Shown here piece after piece: positions 1 through 7,599 of a DNA stretch of 10,628 bases. Numbering within the stretch: position 1 is the stretch's first letter; the number at the start of each line of letters is the position of its first letter. This DNA comes from Willaertia magna (lineage: Eukaryota > Heterolobosea > Eutetramitea > Acrasida > Naegleriidae). The stretch is from contig CADWAF010003501.1 of NCBI GenBank assembly GCA_902984215.1, positions 1 to 10,628 of the forward strand. Direction: 5' to 3'. The position numbers and the translations under genes were made by a program. The notes under the pieces were generated by a model. It was not told the DNA's origin. It made no database searches and was given only the letters and a program-made list of their open reading frames with translations.

Positions 1-79
1 GCGCTCCATTTTTGTGGCAAACACGTGATTTTTACCACTTTACAAAAACAAGATACGCAGTTTTGAATAGAATTATTGT

Positions 80-85
80 TTTATT
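80..85 (-). terminator. Probable polyadenylation signal of the SAP-repeat gene
   Basis: The minus strand reads AATAAA here, about 87 bases after the stop codon of the SAP-repeat gene. That spacing suits a compact eukaryotic 3' UTR. It is a motif match only; the cleavage site cannot be seen from the sequence. Confidence 0.45.
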
Positions 86-171
86 TAACTTAGGGTACTA
101 GCATTAGCACTAGATTTACATTTACAGGGAATAGTGAGGATATGGATACAAAATTGGAGGTTAGCAATAAT

Positions 172-1272
172 TTACTCTTGCTTATTCTTCTTTGTCTTTG
201 GACCTTCTTCTTCATCCTTTTCTTGTTTTTCTTCTTTTTCTTCTTTATCATCACCTTCTTTTTCATCACTTTCTTCTTTTTCAGCGGTCTTCTTTTTTCT
301 TCCGCGAGTCTTCTTTGTAGCCTTCTTTGTTGTCTTCTTTTCCTTTTCCTCACCTTCTTTTGCTTCTCCTTCTTCACCTTCCTTCTTTTCACCTTCTCCT
401 TCTTCTCCTTCCTTCTTTCTCTTTTGACCTCTCTTCTTATTTCTTCTTTGACCTGGTTTCATAGGTTTAGTTGTTTCGGTATCACCAGCTAAGAACTTCA
501 AGATTCTCTTACATAACTCCTTCTTACTACCAGTCTTCTTTAAACCATTTTGTTTACAATATTCTTGTAATTCTTCAGTATAGTATTGATATAATTCTGT
601 AAAATCAACACCATCTTTAATATTGGAGATATCATTAGATTGTTTTTCTTCCTTACCACCACCAACGGTATCTAAATAATGTGGGAATGATAAACCAATT
701 ATTCTTGCGATACAAACCTTCTTTGATCCTGAAGAAGGTACATCTAAAGCCTTACAAACATCTGAAATAAATTCTTTGGCCATTGTAGAGAAACCTGCTT
801 TTAATCCGGCAATTAAAATTTCTTCCATAACTGCTTCTGCTTTTTCTTCTTTTGAAGAATCTTCTTCCATTCCTAGAGCTTCTAAGAATTTTGTTAATAA
901 TTCTAAAGAACACTTGTTAAAGAATTCTTCTTTGTCTTCACTTTTCTTGAAGAGTTTTTCGAAGGCTGACTTCATCTTTGATTTATTGCTACCAGTAACT
1001 TTTACGTCAAATTCTTCCAAAGCTAATTTAAGAGTTTCTGGTTCTTTTTCTAATAGTTTAATGAATTCTTTTTCACCCTTCTTTTGTGCATCTTCTAAGA
1101 TTGAGTCTACTGCTGCTTTCTTTGTTGACTTTTTACCTTTGATATTATTACCTTGCATATATTCTTTTAATAAATCTAGACTTAACTTTTCTAATACTGT
1201 CTCTAGATCTTGAGCTTCATCTGAGCTGCTTGCTGTTGTTTTCTTATCCTTGTTGTTCTTTTCTCCTGCCAT
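172..1272 (-). CDS. SAP-repeat protein with basic/acidic tail, probably nuclear DNA/chromatin-binding
   Basis: An intact 366-residue ORF without visible introns. The clearest domain is a SAP motif at about residues 226-264, with the pattern LQEYCKQNGLKKTGSKKEL followed by CKRILKFL. SAP is a two-helix DNA-binding module of chromatin and RNA-processing proteins. Four further stretches repeat the same helix, turn (S/T-G-S-K) and helix pattern, at about 27-62, 81-108, 121-153 and 167-194 (for example VTGSNKSKMKSAFEKL and SSGSKKVCIARII). The tail from about 268 is low complexity: a basic patch (RRNKKRGQKRKK), Glu/Lys/Gly repeats, an AT-hook-like TRGRKKK at 322-328, then an acidic end. Seen: the domain pattern and the tail. 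Inferred: a nuclear, DNA- or RNA-associated role. Codons are richer in C/G third positions (AAG, TTC) than in the right-hand gene, suggesting good expression. The ATG is preceded by an A-rich context (ATAAA). Frames opposite the tail also look open, but only because of its simple composition. Confidence 0.88.
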   Translation of the reverse strand: MAGEKNNKDKKTTASSSDEAQDLETVLEKLSLDLLKEYMQGNNIKGKKSTKKAAVDSILEDAQKKGEKEFIKLLEKEPETLKLALEEFDVKVTGSNKSKMKSAFEKLFKKSEDKEEFFNKCSLELLTKFLEALGMEEDSSKEEKAEAVMEEILIAGLKAGFSTMAKEFISDVCKALDVPSSGSKKVCIARIIGLSFPHYLDTVGGGKEEKQSNDISNIKDGVDFTELYQYYTEELQEYCKQNGLKKTGSKKELCKRILKFLAGDTETTKPMKPGQRRNKKRGQKRKKEGEEGEGEKKEGEEGEAKEGEEKEKKTTKKATKKTRGRKKKTAEKEESDEKEGDDKEEKEEKQEKDEEEGPKTKKNKQE

Positions 1273-1379
1273 TTTATGATCAGTTATATAAATATTTGGT
1301 ATACTGGGTATACTGTTGTTTGTTTGTTTTTTTCGGCTTGTTATTGGAAATTATAACAGTTACGTTAAATAATTTCAAG

Positions 1380-1412
1380 TTTTTTTAATTTTTTTTAATT
1401 TTTTTTATTTTT
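1380..1412. promoter_or_regulatory. Phased T/A tracts in the divergent promoter region
   Basis: Two exact copies of the 10-mer TTTTTTAATT followed by TTTTTTATTT make three T runs spaced 10 bp apart, one helical turn. Phased A-tracts are known to bend DNA, and poly(dA:dT) depletes nucleosomes. The block lies 108 bases upstream of the SAP-repeat ATG, inside the region shared with the divergent gene starting at 1915. A promoter role is inferred; no TATA box or initiator was established. Confidence 0.45.
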
Positions 1413-1565
1413 GATAAATGAGAAACGCCTAACGTAAATATTTTGTCAACCGTGTTTATTTTTTGATTCGATGAAATTTTTTTAGATTACAAAAGTCGAA
1501 AGGCGTCCAATGACTGAATAAAGATTTACAACAGGTTTTTTAATAAAACGTATAAACCTAATGAT

Positions 1566-1793
1566 TTACTCACTCTGTAAAATTTTTATTGGATATAAAT
1601 CATAAATTAAAAAGTTAATCAACCAAGTCGGATCATGGAGGTTGATGATAGAAAAATTCTCGGTTAAGTATTCAATCTTGTTATTTTTACAAAAAGTTAT
1701 ACAAAAAATTCCATAAATAGACATCGTACGAGTTGTTACAGGATATTCTGCAATTGTTTCTATCACTGTTGTGCTAATAATCATCCCAATCAT
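1566..1793 (-). CDS. Doubtful 75-codon ORF in the divergent intergenic region
   Basis: An open ATG-to-TAA frame of 75 codons, richer in G+C than the flanking T-run DNA, with mixed and not simple-sequence composition (it includes IAEYPVTTRTMSIYGIF and INLHDPTWLINFLIYDL). I recognise no family. The frame extends 11 codons above the ATG to a TGA. Its end overlaps GTGAGT, a possible splice donor, so it could be an exon of something larger, but no partner exon is visible. It may also be chance: random 75-codon ORFs are not rare at this composition. It lies between two divergent genes, where promoter or 5' UTR sequence is expected. Confidence 0.2.
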   Translation of the reverse strand: MIGMIISTTVIETIAEYPVTTRTMSIYGIFCITFCKNNKIEYLTENFSIINLHDPTWLINFLIYDLYPIKILQSE

Positions 1794-1914
1794 GTTGCTT
1801 TCCTTTCTGGTGGTTTTTCTGGCTCACAACAAAAATTGTTTTCACACATAATCAGACCTCATTTTTGAGTTGAAATAAGCCAAAAACGCGCAAAAAACTG
1901 TAAAAAATTGAAAT

Positions 1915-4230
1915 ATGGAGAAGCGGTTCGATGAGAAGATGTAAGTTTACCTATAAGAACAATCTAACAGTACATTATTAGAGAACAAGCTGAAAGAAAA
2001 TTTTTATCGGTTTTTAAAGAACATAGGCTAGATAATAAAAAACTAGATTTAACTCCTTTTGTGGAATCCGATAATGAAAAAAGTTTTTCTCTCAATGCGC
2101 TATTGGAAATGGATCAATCTTTAATGAATGATCCACACTTTCTGGAGATGTTTAGAGATGTAAATAAATATTGTTCGGAAGACTACAGTAAAGTAAGTAA
2201 ATTTAAAATCATCTTACTTACTCCCTTTTTCAAAGAGAGCACAAACAATAGATAAAATTTACGTATTTCTTGGTGGATTACTTAAAGTTTTATTAAGAGA
2301 ATGTGTTTCTGTATATCAAGACCATTTCCTAAGAAAAGAGATGGTAGAAAAAACATACCAATGGTACAGAGATAAAAGAAGAAAACTTTTGGAGTTTAGA
2401 TTATCTCAAACAGTAAATAATGGAAATACATCAGAAAATAGTAACAATGCAAATGAAAACAATCAAACTAATAGCTCTACAGAATATGCGATAATGGAAG
2501 AACAGAAAATACCCAATAGTAGAGCTACAAGTAGTCTTTCACAAAGATCGGATCTTAGTAATAATAATGTAGGACATAGATTGGATCCTAGAGTTATAAC
2601 ATTTGATGTTTTATCAGTTCCTTCCAATGACCCAACAACCCCTTTTTACGCTTCTGACGAAAAGAAAAGGAAGGCTTTTATCAATCATAAATTAAAACAA
2701 TATTGTAGAAGAAATTTATCTAAATCCTATGACAATAGAAAGAATGGAGTATACTTAAATAAGGAAATAGAAATTAAAAATTTTGATGTTGCAACATCTT
2801 CAATTTCTTCAGGTTCTACAAATGCCAGCTCAAACAGTGGAAGAACATCACAATTAAGCAGTTTATTATTTAAAAAACCAAAAGACTTAATTGCATTTTA
2901 TGGTGAAGAAGAGAAGAAAGTAGGTAATTATGACAATGCAATGAAACATTGGTTGAATCATAGAGCTAAAGAGGCCGAAGAGAAAATTGAAGATTTAGAA
3001 TTTAAAGATGCTATATTAGCATGGAGGATTAATAGAAGTAGAATTGAAGAAGAAATGCAAAGGAGACAAGAAAGTCAAACATTTGCATCACAAACAGGAA
3101 TTAGAGTTCACAAGGTTAAAAATTACAAATTACCTACAATAATGAAAAGACAAAATCTATTAGATGATAGCAGTGAGGATGAAGAAATGAAAATTGAGGC
3201 TAAAAGTAAATTAAGATTCAATTCAAGTGAAGTGTCATTAAAAAGTCCTTCAAGAACAGGGTCTTCTTTATCTAAACCTATCAAAAATCAAAAGCCCATT
3301 CCTGAAGAAGAATCCGATTCAGGTGAGAGTTTTGTAGAACCAGAAAATGTTTTTCTATCACCTTACAATAACGATCTTTTGGAAGAAACTTTTGCTGCTA
3401 AAAAGGAAAGAGAAAGATTGGAAGAAGAAATGGTAAGAGAACCGGATGCCTCTTCAAAAGGATTTGTTACCCCAACGTCATCTATTAAACCTAACGTGCC
3501 TTTGTCAACTGCTAAGTTTTTCGTAACTGAACTAAATTCAACCCCTAGATATACTTTCAGTAGACCTTCTACATCTGTAAATACACCAGTAACTGTAGAT
3601 AATACCAGACCTAAGACAACCAACAATTTATTAACAAAATCTAATCAAAGTATGGATACATATTCTAGATCAAGTATTATGAACGGTAAACTAACTAGTG
3701 CCAGTCTATCAAGTAGTAATCACAAAGTAGTTTCACATAATGTTTTTGAACTGTATCAAAAACAACAAGCAGAAAAGAAAAACGAACAAAAGAGAAAAAA
3801 GCCACCACAAAAAAAGGGAAATACTAACAGTAGATCAAAACCAACTAATAGACCCTCATCTGCTAGAAGTACAGCATCTAACACCCAAAAACCTAACAAC
3901 GTACCTTCCAAGGAGGAAGGTCAACTTGGATTTCCACCTTCCATTCGAAGAAATATTGAAATGGAACAATGTGAGAAATTAAAAGTACTTTTATCAAAAG
4001 AAGAAGTAATTGTTCCAGCATCTGTCATCCAAAAAGTAATGATAACACCTGAGGATTTACCTATTGATGAATGCATAAAAGCTCTTCCTACAAAAGGTTC
4101 TCGTATTCTCTACCAAGATATCGTTGAGGTAATGAATGCAGCAGCAAGAAATGGAAATAATGGTGCCTCAGGCAGAAGGAGACGTGTCTCAACAAGACCA
4201 AAGTCCACCGGTAGAAATTCCAATCGATAA
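1915..4230 (+). CDS. Three-exon gene, 743-residue charged low-complexity coiled-coil protein of unknown function
   Basis: Exons 1915-1940, 1982-2192 and 2236-4230 join in frame. The first intron (41 bases, GTAAGT...TTAG) splits a codon; the second (43 bases, GTAAGT...CAAAG after a pyrimidine tract) is phase 0. Without splicing both frames hit stops. Residues 1-150 look folded and helical (KIYVFLGGLLKVLLRECV, then TYQWYRDKRRKLLEFRL). An Asn/Ser-rich linker follows. A Trp-bearing charged coiled-coil stretch lies at about 317-356 (MKHWLNHRAKEAEEKIEDLE and AILAWRINRSRIEEEMQRR). Then comes a long Ser/Thr/Lys-rich disordered part and a conserved-looking block at about 644-711 (MITPEDLPIDECIKALPTKG), and a basic tail rich in Arg and Ser. 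The Trp/Lys/Glu helices recall cytoskeletal or ciliary coiled-coil proteins, but I cannot name a family. An alternative donor (2188 or 2197) with acceptor 2251 also keeps frame. The ORF from 2341 is certain; the 5' exons are well supported but predicted. Confidence 0.78.
1941..1981 (+). other. Intron 1 (41 bases) of the 743-residue coiled-coil gene
   Basis: It starts GTAAGT and ends ATTATTAG, with a branch-like TCTAAC about 15 bases before the acceptor. Removing it turns an immediate TAA into an open frame joining the ATG exon to about 70 protein-like codons. Confidence 0.75.
2193..2235 (+). other. Intron 2 (43 bases) of the 743-residue coiled-coil gene
   Basis: Consensus donor GTAAGT and a pyrimidine run ending TTTTTCAAAG. 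Removal gives SEDYSK joined to RAQTIDKIYVFLGG in frame; reading through ends at TAG. Alternative in-frame choices are donors 2188 or 2197 with acceptor 2251, so the exact junction carries some doubt. Confidence 0.65.
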
Positions 4231-4344
4231 GAACAAAATAAGAAACTGTTATGCATTCCACAAAGCTAGGTTTTGTAAATATTTTAAAGCTGAACTACCT
4301 AAATTATTTTTTTCCAATTTTAATTTTTTTTATTTTTAAAAAAA

Positions 4345-4712
4345 ATGTTATTTCAAGGATTTGCAAGGAAAAGCAATTCATTTGCAAAGTCGGCTGTTAA
4401 ACATTTAAATAAAAGCAACAAGGCTAGTTTTTTAAAGAGTAGTCAACAATTTAGATTTGCCAGTACATCTAGTGTAATAACAAATAACAATAATAACAAT
4501 TCTATTATTAATGATAGTAATAATGTAAATCAATATAAAACTAATTATTTTAATAGTTTATCAGTTAAAGGAATTAACACTCAAGCATTAGGGTATGTTC
4601 TTTTATTTTATTAATTCCCGATGTATTTTGTTATTTGAAATGATGATACGGATTGATTAATAGATTAAATCAACAAGTATTTCTTATAGCGCCTGATGAT
4701 GACGATGCGTAG
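4345..4712 (+). CDS. Small two-exon gene, putative mitochondrion-targeted protein of 98 residues
   Basis: The first exon is 4345-4592. The frame then meets GGTATGT, a good splice donor; unspliced it would add only YVLLFY and stop. Taking the acceptor at 4663 (AATAG) gives a 71-base intron and a second exon 4664-4712 coding LNQQVFLIAPDDDDA then TAG, for 98 residues in all. Another acceptor at 4689 would stop after two codons. The N-terminus (MLFQGFARKSNSFAKSAVKH, then a QFRFASTSS segment) is rich in Arg, Lys, Ser and Phe, lacks acidic residues and ends in an R-F-A-S motif typical of mitochondrial presequence cleavage. A poly-Asn stretch follows, then YFNSLSVKGINTQALG. I do not recognise the mature protein. 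It starts 114 bases after the previous gene's stop and is followed by AATAAA motifs at about 4763, so the gene probably ends before the tRNA. Confidence 0.55.
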
Positions 4713-4762
4713 AAGTTGTTGAGAATTATTTGAAATTGTATTTATTAATTTACTAAGACATA

Positions 4763-4772
4763 AATAAATAAA
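4763..4772 (+). terminator. Overlapping AATAAA polyadenylation motifs
   Basis: Two overlapping AATAAA hexamers lie about 50-60 bases after the predicted stop of the small mitochondrial-type gene. They support the view that its transcript ends here, ahead of the tRNA. Confidence 0.4.
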
Positions 4773-4879
4773 AAACCTTAAGGATTGCCAGTTGCCAAAC
4801 AAACCAAACCACACAACAAAAACAGCAAAAAAGTTGTTACAATTTTCAATAATTAGTTATTGGTTTTCTGTATATCGAA

Positions 4880-4961
4880 CGTCTCGTGGTGTAATGGTAG
4901 CATAGTGGACTTTGAAAAGCAGAGTCATCCATTGACGGAGGTTCGATTCCTCCCGAGACGG
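4880..4961 (+). tRNA. tRNA-Gln (anticodon UUG) with an 11-base intron
   Basis: Full cloverleaf: acceptor stem CGTCTCG/CGAGACG (4880-4886, 4954-4960) with discriminator G4961; D arm 4889-4903; anticodon stem GTGGA (4905-4909) with TCCAT (4928-4932); T arm GGAGG-TTCGATT-CCTCC (4937-4953). The loop CTTTGA-A carries anticodon TTG at 4912-4914, reading CAA. An 11-base intron, AAAGCAGAGTC (4916-4926), sits after position 37, the canonical eukaryotic site. Intron bases 4920-4924 pair with 4910-4914, covering the anticodon; the C32-G(-3) pair is the known anticodon-intron pair needed by the splicing endonuclease, and a 3-base bulge holds the 3' site. The B box GGTTCGATTCC is perfect. No 3' CCA is encoded, as in nuclear genes. 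Confidence 0.96.
4916..4926 (+). other. tRNA intron (11 bases)
   Basis: AAAGCAGAGTC lies between tRNA positions 37 and 38. Its 3' part pairs with the anticodon, and the last three-base bulge matches the substrate form of the eukaryotic tRNA-splicing endonuclease. Confidence 0.9.
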
Positions 4962-4971
4962 TTAGAACAAA

Positions 4972-4975
4972 TTTT
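4972..4975 (+). terminator. RNA polymerase III terminator (TTTT)
   Basis: The first T4 run after the tRNA lies 11 bases beyond the mature 3' end, the usual place for Pol III termination. Confidence 0.6.
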
Positions 4976-5041
4976 GGGTGACCACCAATTTTATTTAAGG
5001 GAAACGCCATTGAGAAGATCAATTTTTATACATTGGAACCT

Positions 5042-5432
5042 CTAATTTTTTGTAAAAACCTCCATTTCATCGACTGCAAAATATTCAGTTCCTGTTAAAT
5101 CTTCACAAGAAACATTAGATCCATAAGTATGACCTAATTTTGAATAACTATCATTAAAATAATTACAATAATTCGCAATATGAAGATCCTTACCACCTCC
5201 AAATGTAGGACCATAAATATCGCTACAATAAATAGCTTTGTCATTATTTTTACCATTTAATTCAAATCTCATTGGCTCTGAATCTTCTTTTGTTGGATTA
5301 TATAATGAAAATAGAAATGAATTTGGACTTGAATAATATTTGCCATTATCTTCATTCCAGCAGTGATGAATAACCACCAAAAATATGACCACTTATTGTT
5401 GACTTGATTATTATAACAGTATATGTTTTAAA
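5042..5432 (-). pseudogene. TLDc-domain gene fragment, 5'-truncated and frameshifted
   Basis: The minus strand encodes the C-terminal half of a TLDc domain, the module found in OXR1/TLDc proteins linked to oxidative-stress protection and V-ATPase regulation. Landmarks in one frame (5359 down to 5042) are SPNSFLFSLYNP, IYGPTFGGGKDLHIANYC, SYSKLGHTYG and a final EYFAVDEMEVF, ending at TAG. The preceding strand of the domain (TYTVIIIKSTISGHIFGGYS) is present immediately upstream but in another reading frame, which stops at a TGA (5352-5354). One extra base near 5360-5363 joins the two. Upstream the matching frame ends at TAA (5433-5435), where the A+T desert begins, so the N-terminal half and any start are gone. 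The only in-frame initiator is GTG, unlikely in a eukaryote. A sequencing error could cause the shift but not the missing 5' half; an upstream intron is a less likely alternative. Confidence 0.75.
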
Positions 5433-5500
5433 TTAAATGTAAAACTATTATAAAAAAAATCAAAAAAAATTAAAAAATTACAAACATTTAAAGAAAACAT

Positions 5501-5695
5501 ATGAATTATAAAAATAATAAAGATAATTTTTATATTATTTTATTTAAATATACTTTAAATAATAATTTAATAAATAAAATTTTTAATATTTTAAAAATAA
5601 AATATATTATAAAAATTTTTAATACTTATTATGAAATTTAAAATAAAATAAAATTTAATATTAAAAGTAAAATTATTAGAAAACAAATTATTTAA
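5501..5695 (+). pseudogene. Weak gene relic, plus strand
   Basis: From ATG 5501 there are 46 codons without a stop (starting MNYKNNKDNFYIILF, then LINKIFNILKIKYIIKI), a TAA at 5639, then 17 more open codons in the same frame to TAA 5693. The frame continues as protein-like pieces to about 6020 but with stops at close to the chance rate. Composition and strand skew fit an A+T-rich coding remnant. No family is recognised. It could also be a chance ORF in simple A/T sequence. Confidence 0.3.
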
Positions 5696-6264
5696 AATTA
5701 AATTTTTTTAAAAATTAAATAATTTTTTAAAATATTAATGTTTTATTTAGATTTATTTATTAAAAAATAAAAATTATAATAATTATTTTATAATTTAAAT
5801 TTTTAAATTAAATTACTTTTTATTAAAAAAAAATTAAACCTTTTTTTAAAACCAAAAATAAATTAAATCACTTTTTATTATAATTAATTATTTAAAATCT
5901 ATATTAAAAATTGTTTATAGATTTTAATATATTTTAAATATTAAAAAAAACAAAAATATTTATATATTTATATTAAAAAAACTAATAAAATAATTAATTT
6001 AAAAAAATTACTTTAATAATTAATTTTACTATAAAACAATTTATAAATTTTATAAAAAATAATAAAAAAAATGAAAATAAAAAAATTAATTAAAATTATA
6101 AAATCAATAAAATACAAAAATAAAAAAATTAATTAAAACTATATAATCATAAAAAAATAACTAATCTATTATTTTATTTTAATTTTATTATTATATTATT
6201 TAATATCAGTTATTATTTTTATAAAATAATTTCAAAATCATTTAAACATCATTTTTTTCAAACA

Positions 6265-7136
6265 TCATATTTTAATAAATTTTTTATAAATATCATTTTT
6301 TAATATTTTCCAAATTTATTACCACCAGTTTTTATAATTATTTCTTTAATTTCTCTTTTAAAGTCTTTTAAAACATTTAAATTATAAAAACCTTTATCTT
6401 TTTCGTTGAAATAAAGTAAAAAAATAAATTTTTTATATTCTAATAAAATTATTTTTAATGTTTTATTTTTATTATCTAAATTTAGTTAAAACTATAATAA
6501 TAAAAATAAAAATTTCTATTTAATCCGTCCAATTTAATGATTTATATAAATCATTAGATATATCAATATAAAAATTTTTTACTTTACAATTACAACAATA
6601 CAATAATAAATAAACATTGTTTTTTAAAAATATAACAATTAATCTTTATTTATTATTTATAAAATTATTACCAAATAATTTTCTTATTAAATAATAACTA
6701 TATTTCTTTTTATAACAATAATAGTTTATATGGTTTTTAAGGTGAGAGAATAAGTTAATTTTAAATTTTAATAATATATAACTAATTAAATACTATTTAA
6801 TAACACCATAAAGACTTTTATTAAAAAAATAATTTACATTATTGTTTTTTAATAAATTTTTATTAATAACTAAAATTAAATAATTTAAACTAAATAAATT
6901 ACCAATGATATATAATATATTATTAGATTGTTCTTTATAAATAGAATTAAATTTATTAAAAAAATAGCTGTATCATAAATTAATTATATATTTAAACATA
7001 AAATAGTAAATAAACTGTTAAAATTAATAAAAGTTTTATCTTTTGTTTTATAAAAATTAAAAATATTTTTATTATTTTCAAAGTCGTTTTCTAATTTATA
7101 AAATAAAGTAGCATTATTAAAATTTATTTAATACAT
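6265..7136 (-). pseudogene. Decayed A+T-rich protein gene, minus strand
   Basis: Four protein-like blocks lie end to end. 7136-6975 begins MY, TAA, INFNNATLFYKLENDF and runs 46 codons without a stop after that TAA. 6972-6523, in a second frame, has 150 codons and only two stops (TAG 6793-6795, TAA 6646-6648); it contains LFSHLKNHINYYCYKKK and YCCNCKVKNFYIDIS and reaches SLNWTD. About 6490-6306, back in the first frame, has about 60 open codons including FNEKDKGFYNLNVLKDF and KTGGNKFGK. A further shift continues as ILKNDIYKKFIKI to TGA at 6265. At this base composition a stop is expected every ten or so codons, so the middle block is far from random. The in-frame stops are mostly TAA/TAG. No family is recognised. 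Frame changes and stops indicate a pseudogene; introns could explain some shifts. Confidence 0.6.
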
Positions 7137-7289
7137 TTTATTATGTTGTTTTAGTTATTTTAATTTTAAATTAATTAAATAATATAAAAATAATAATTAA
7201 ATTAAAAAATCAACAAAAATATAATCAATTAAATATTAATTGAAAATAAATTAACAGTAATATTTATATTTTTAAATTAAATTAAATAA

Positions 7290-7575
7290 ACAGAAAAAGT
7301 AATTAAATATATATAATAGGAAAGATAAAAATAAATATTTAAATAAAATTTCAAAAATTAATAATTTAAAAAATAAAACTACTAATAATGATGTTTAAGA
7401 TTTAAAATATTTAATTAAAAATACTATTATAATACAACTTATAATAAAACAAAGAAACAGTATAAATTAGAAGAAAAATTAATAATTTATTAAATTGTCT
7501 ATACTAGAAAACATAATTTAAGAAAAATAAAAATAAAAGAAAAAAAATTAAATTCTTTGATATAATAATAAATTT
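7290..7575 (+). pseudogene. Possible gene relic, plus strand
   Basis: The plus strand becomes purine(A)-rich here. One frame gives NRKDKNKYLNKISKINNL running to NNDV, TAA, DLKYLIKNT without another stop. A second frame then gives RRKINNLLNCLY and FKKNKNKRKKIKFFDIIINL, interrupted by TAA/TAG. The stretches are short and Lys/Asn-rich, so chance is hard to exclude; the matching strand skew is the main support. Confidence 0.22.
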
Positions 7576-7599
7576 ATAATTTTAAAGTTCTTATATTTA

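Noticed and set aside
134..492. Plus-strand ORFs rich in Phe/Ser (97 and 116 codons)
   Set aside because: They are the complements of the Glu/Lys-rich tail of the SAP-repeat gene; simple codon composition leaves opposite frames open.
776..1213. Plus-strand 145-codon ORF
   Set aside because: It lies wholly opposite the well-supported SAP-repeat coding sequence and has no recognisable domain.
1720..1800. A 5' exon of the SAP-repeat gene
   Set aside because: A GTGAGT motif ends the 75-codon ORF, but no acceptor before 1272 gives an in-frame join that improves the protein, and the SAP gene has a good ATG of its own.
3363..3626. 87-codon minus-strand ORF inside the coiled-coil gene
   Set aside because: It is antisense to the Ser/Thr-rich disordered part of the 743-residue protein and has no domain features.
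4860..5045. 61-codon plus-strand ORF
   Set aside because: It runs straight through the tRNA-Gln gene, so it is a chance frame.
7200..7260. TGA read as Trp (minus strand gives FN-W-LYFC-W-FF)
   Set aside because: It occurs in a stretch dense with other stops and on the T-rich strand, where hydrophobic pseudo-protein arises by chance.
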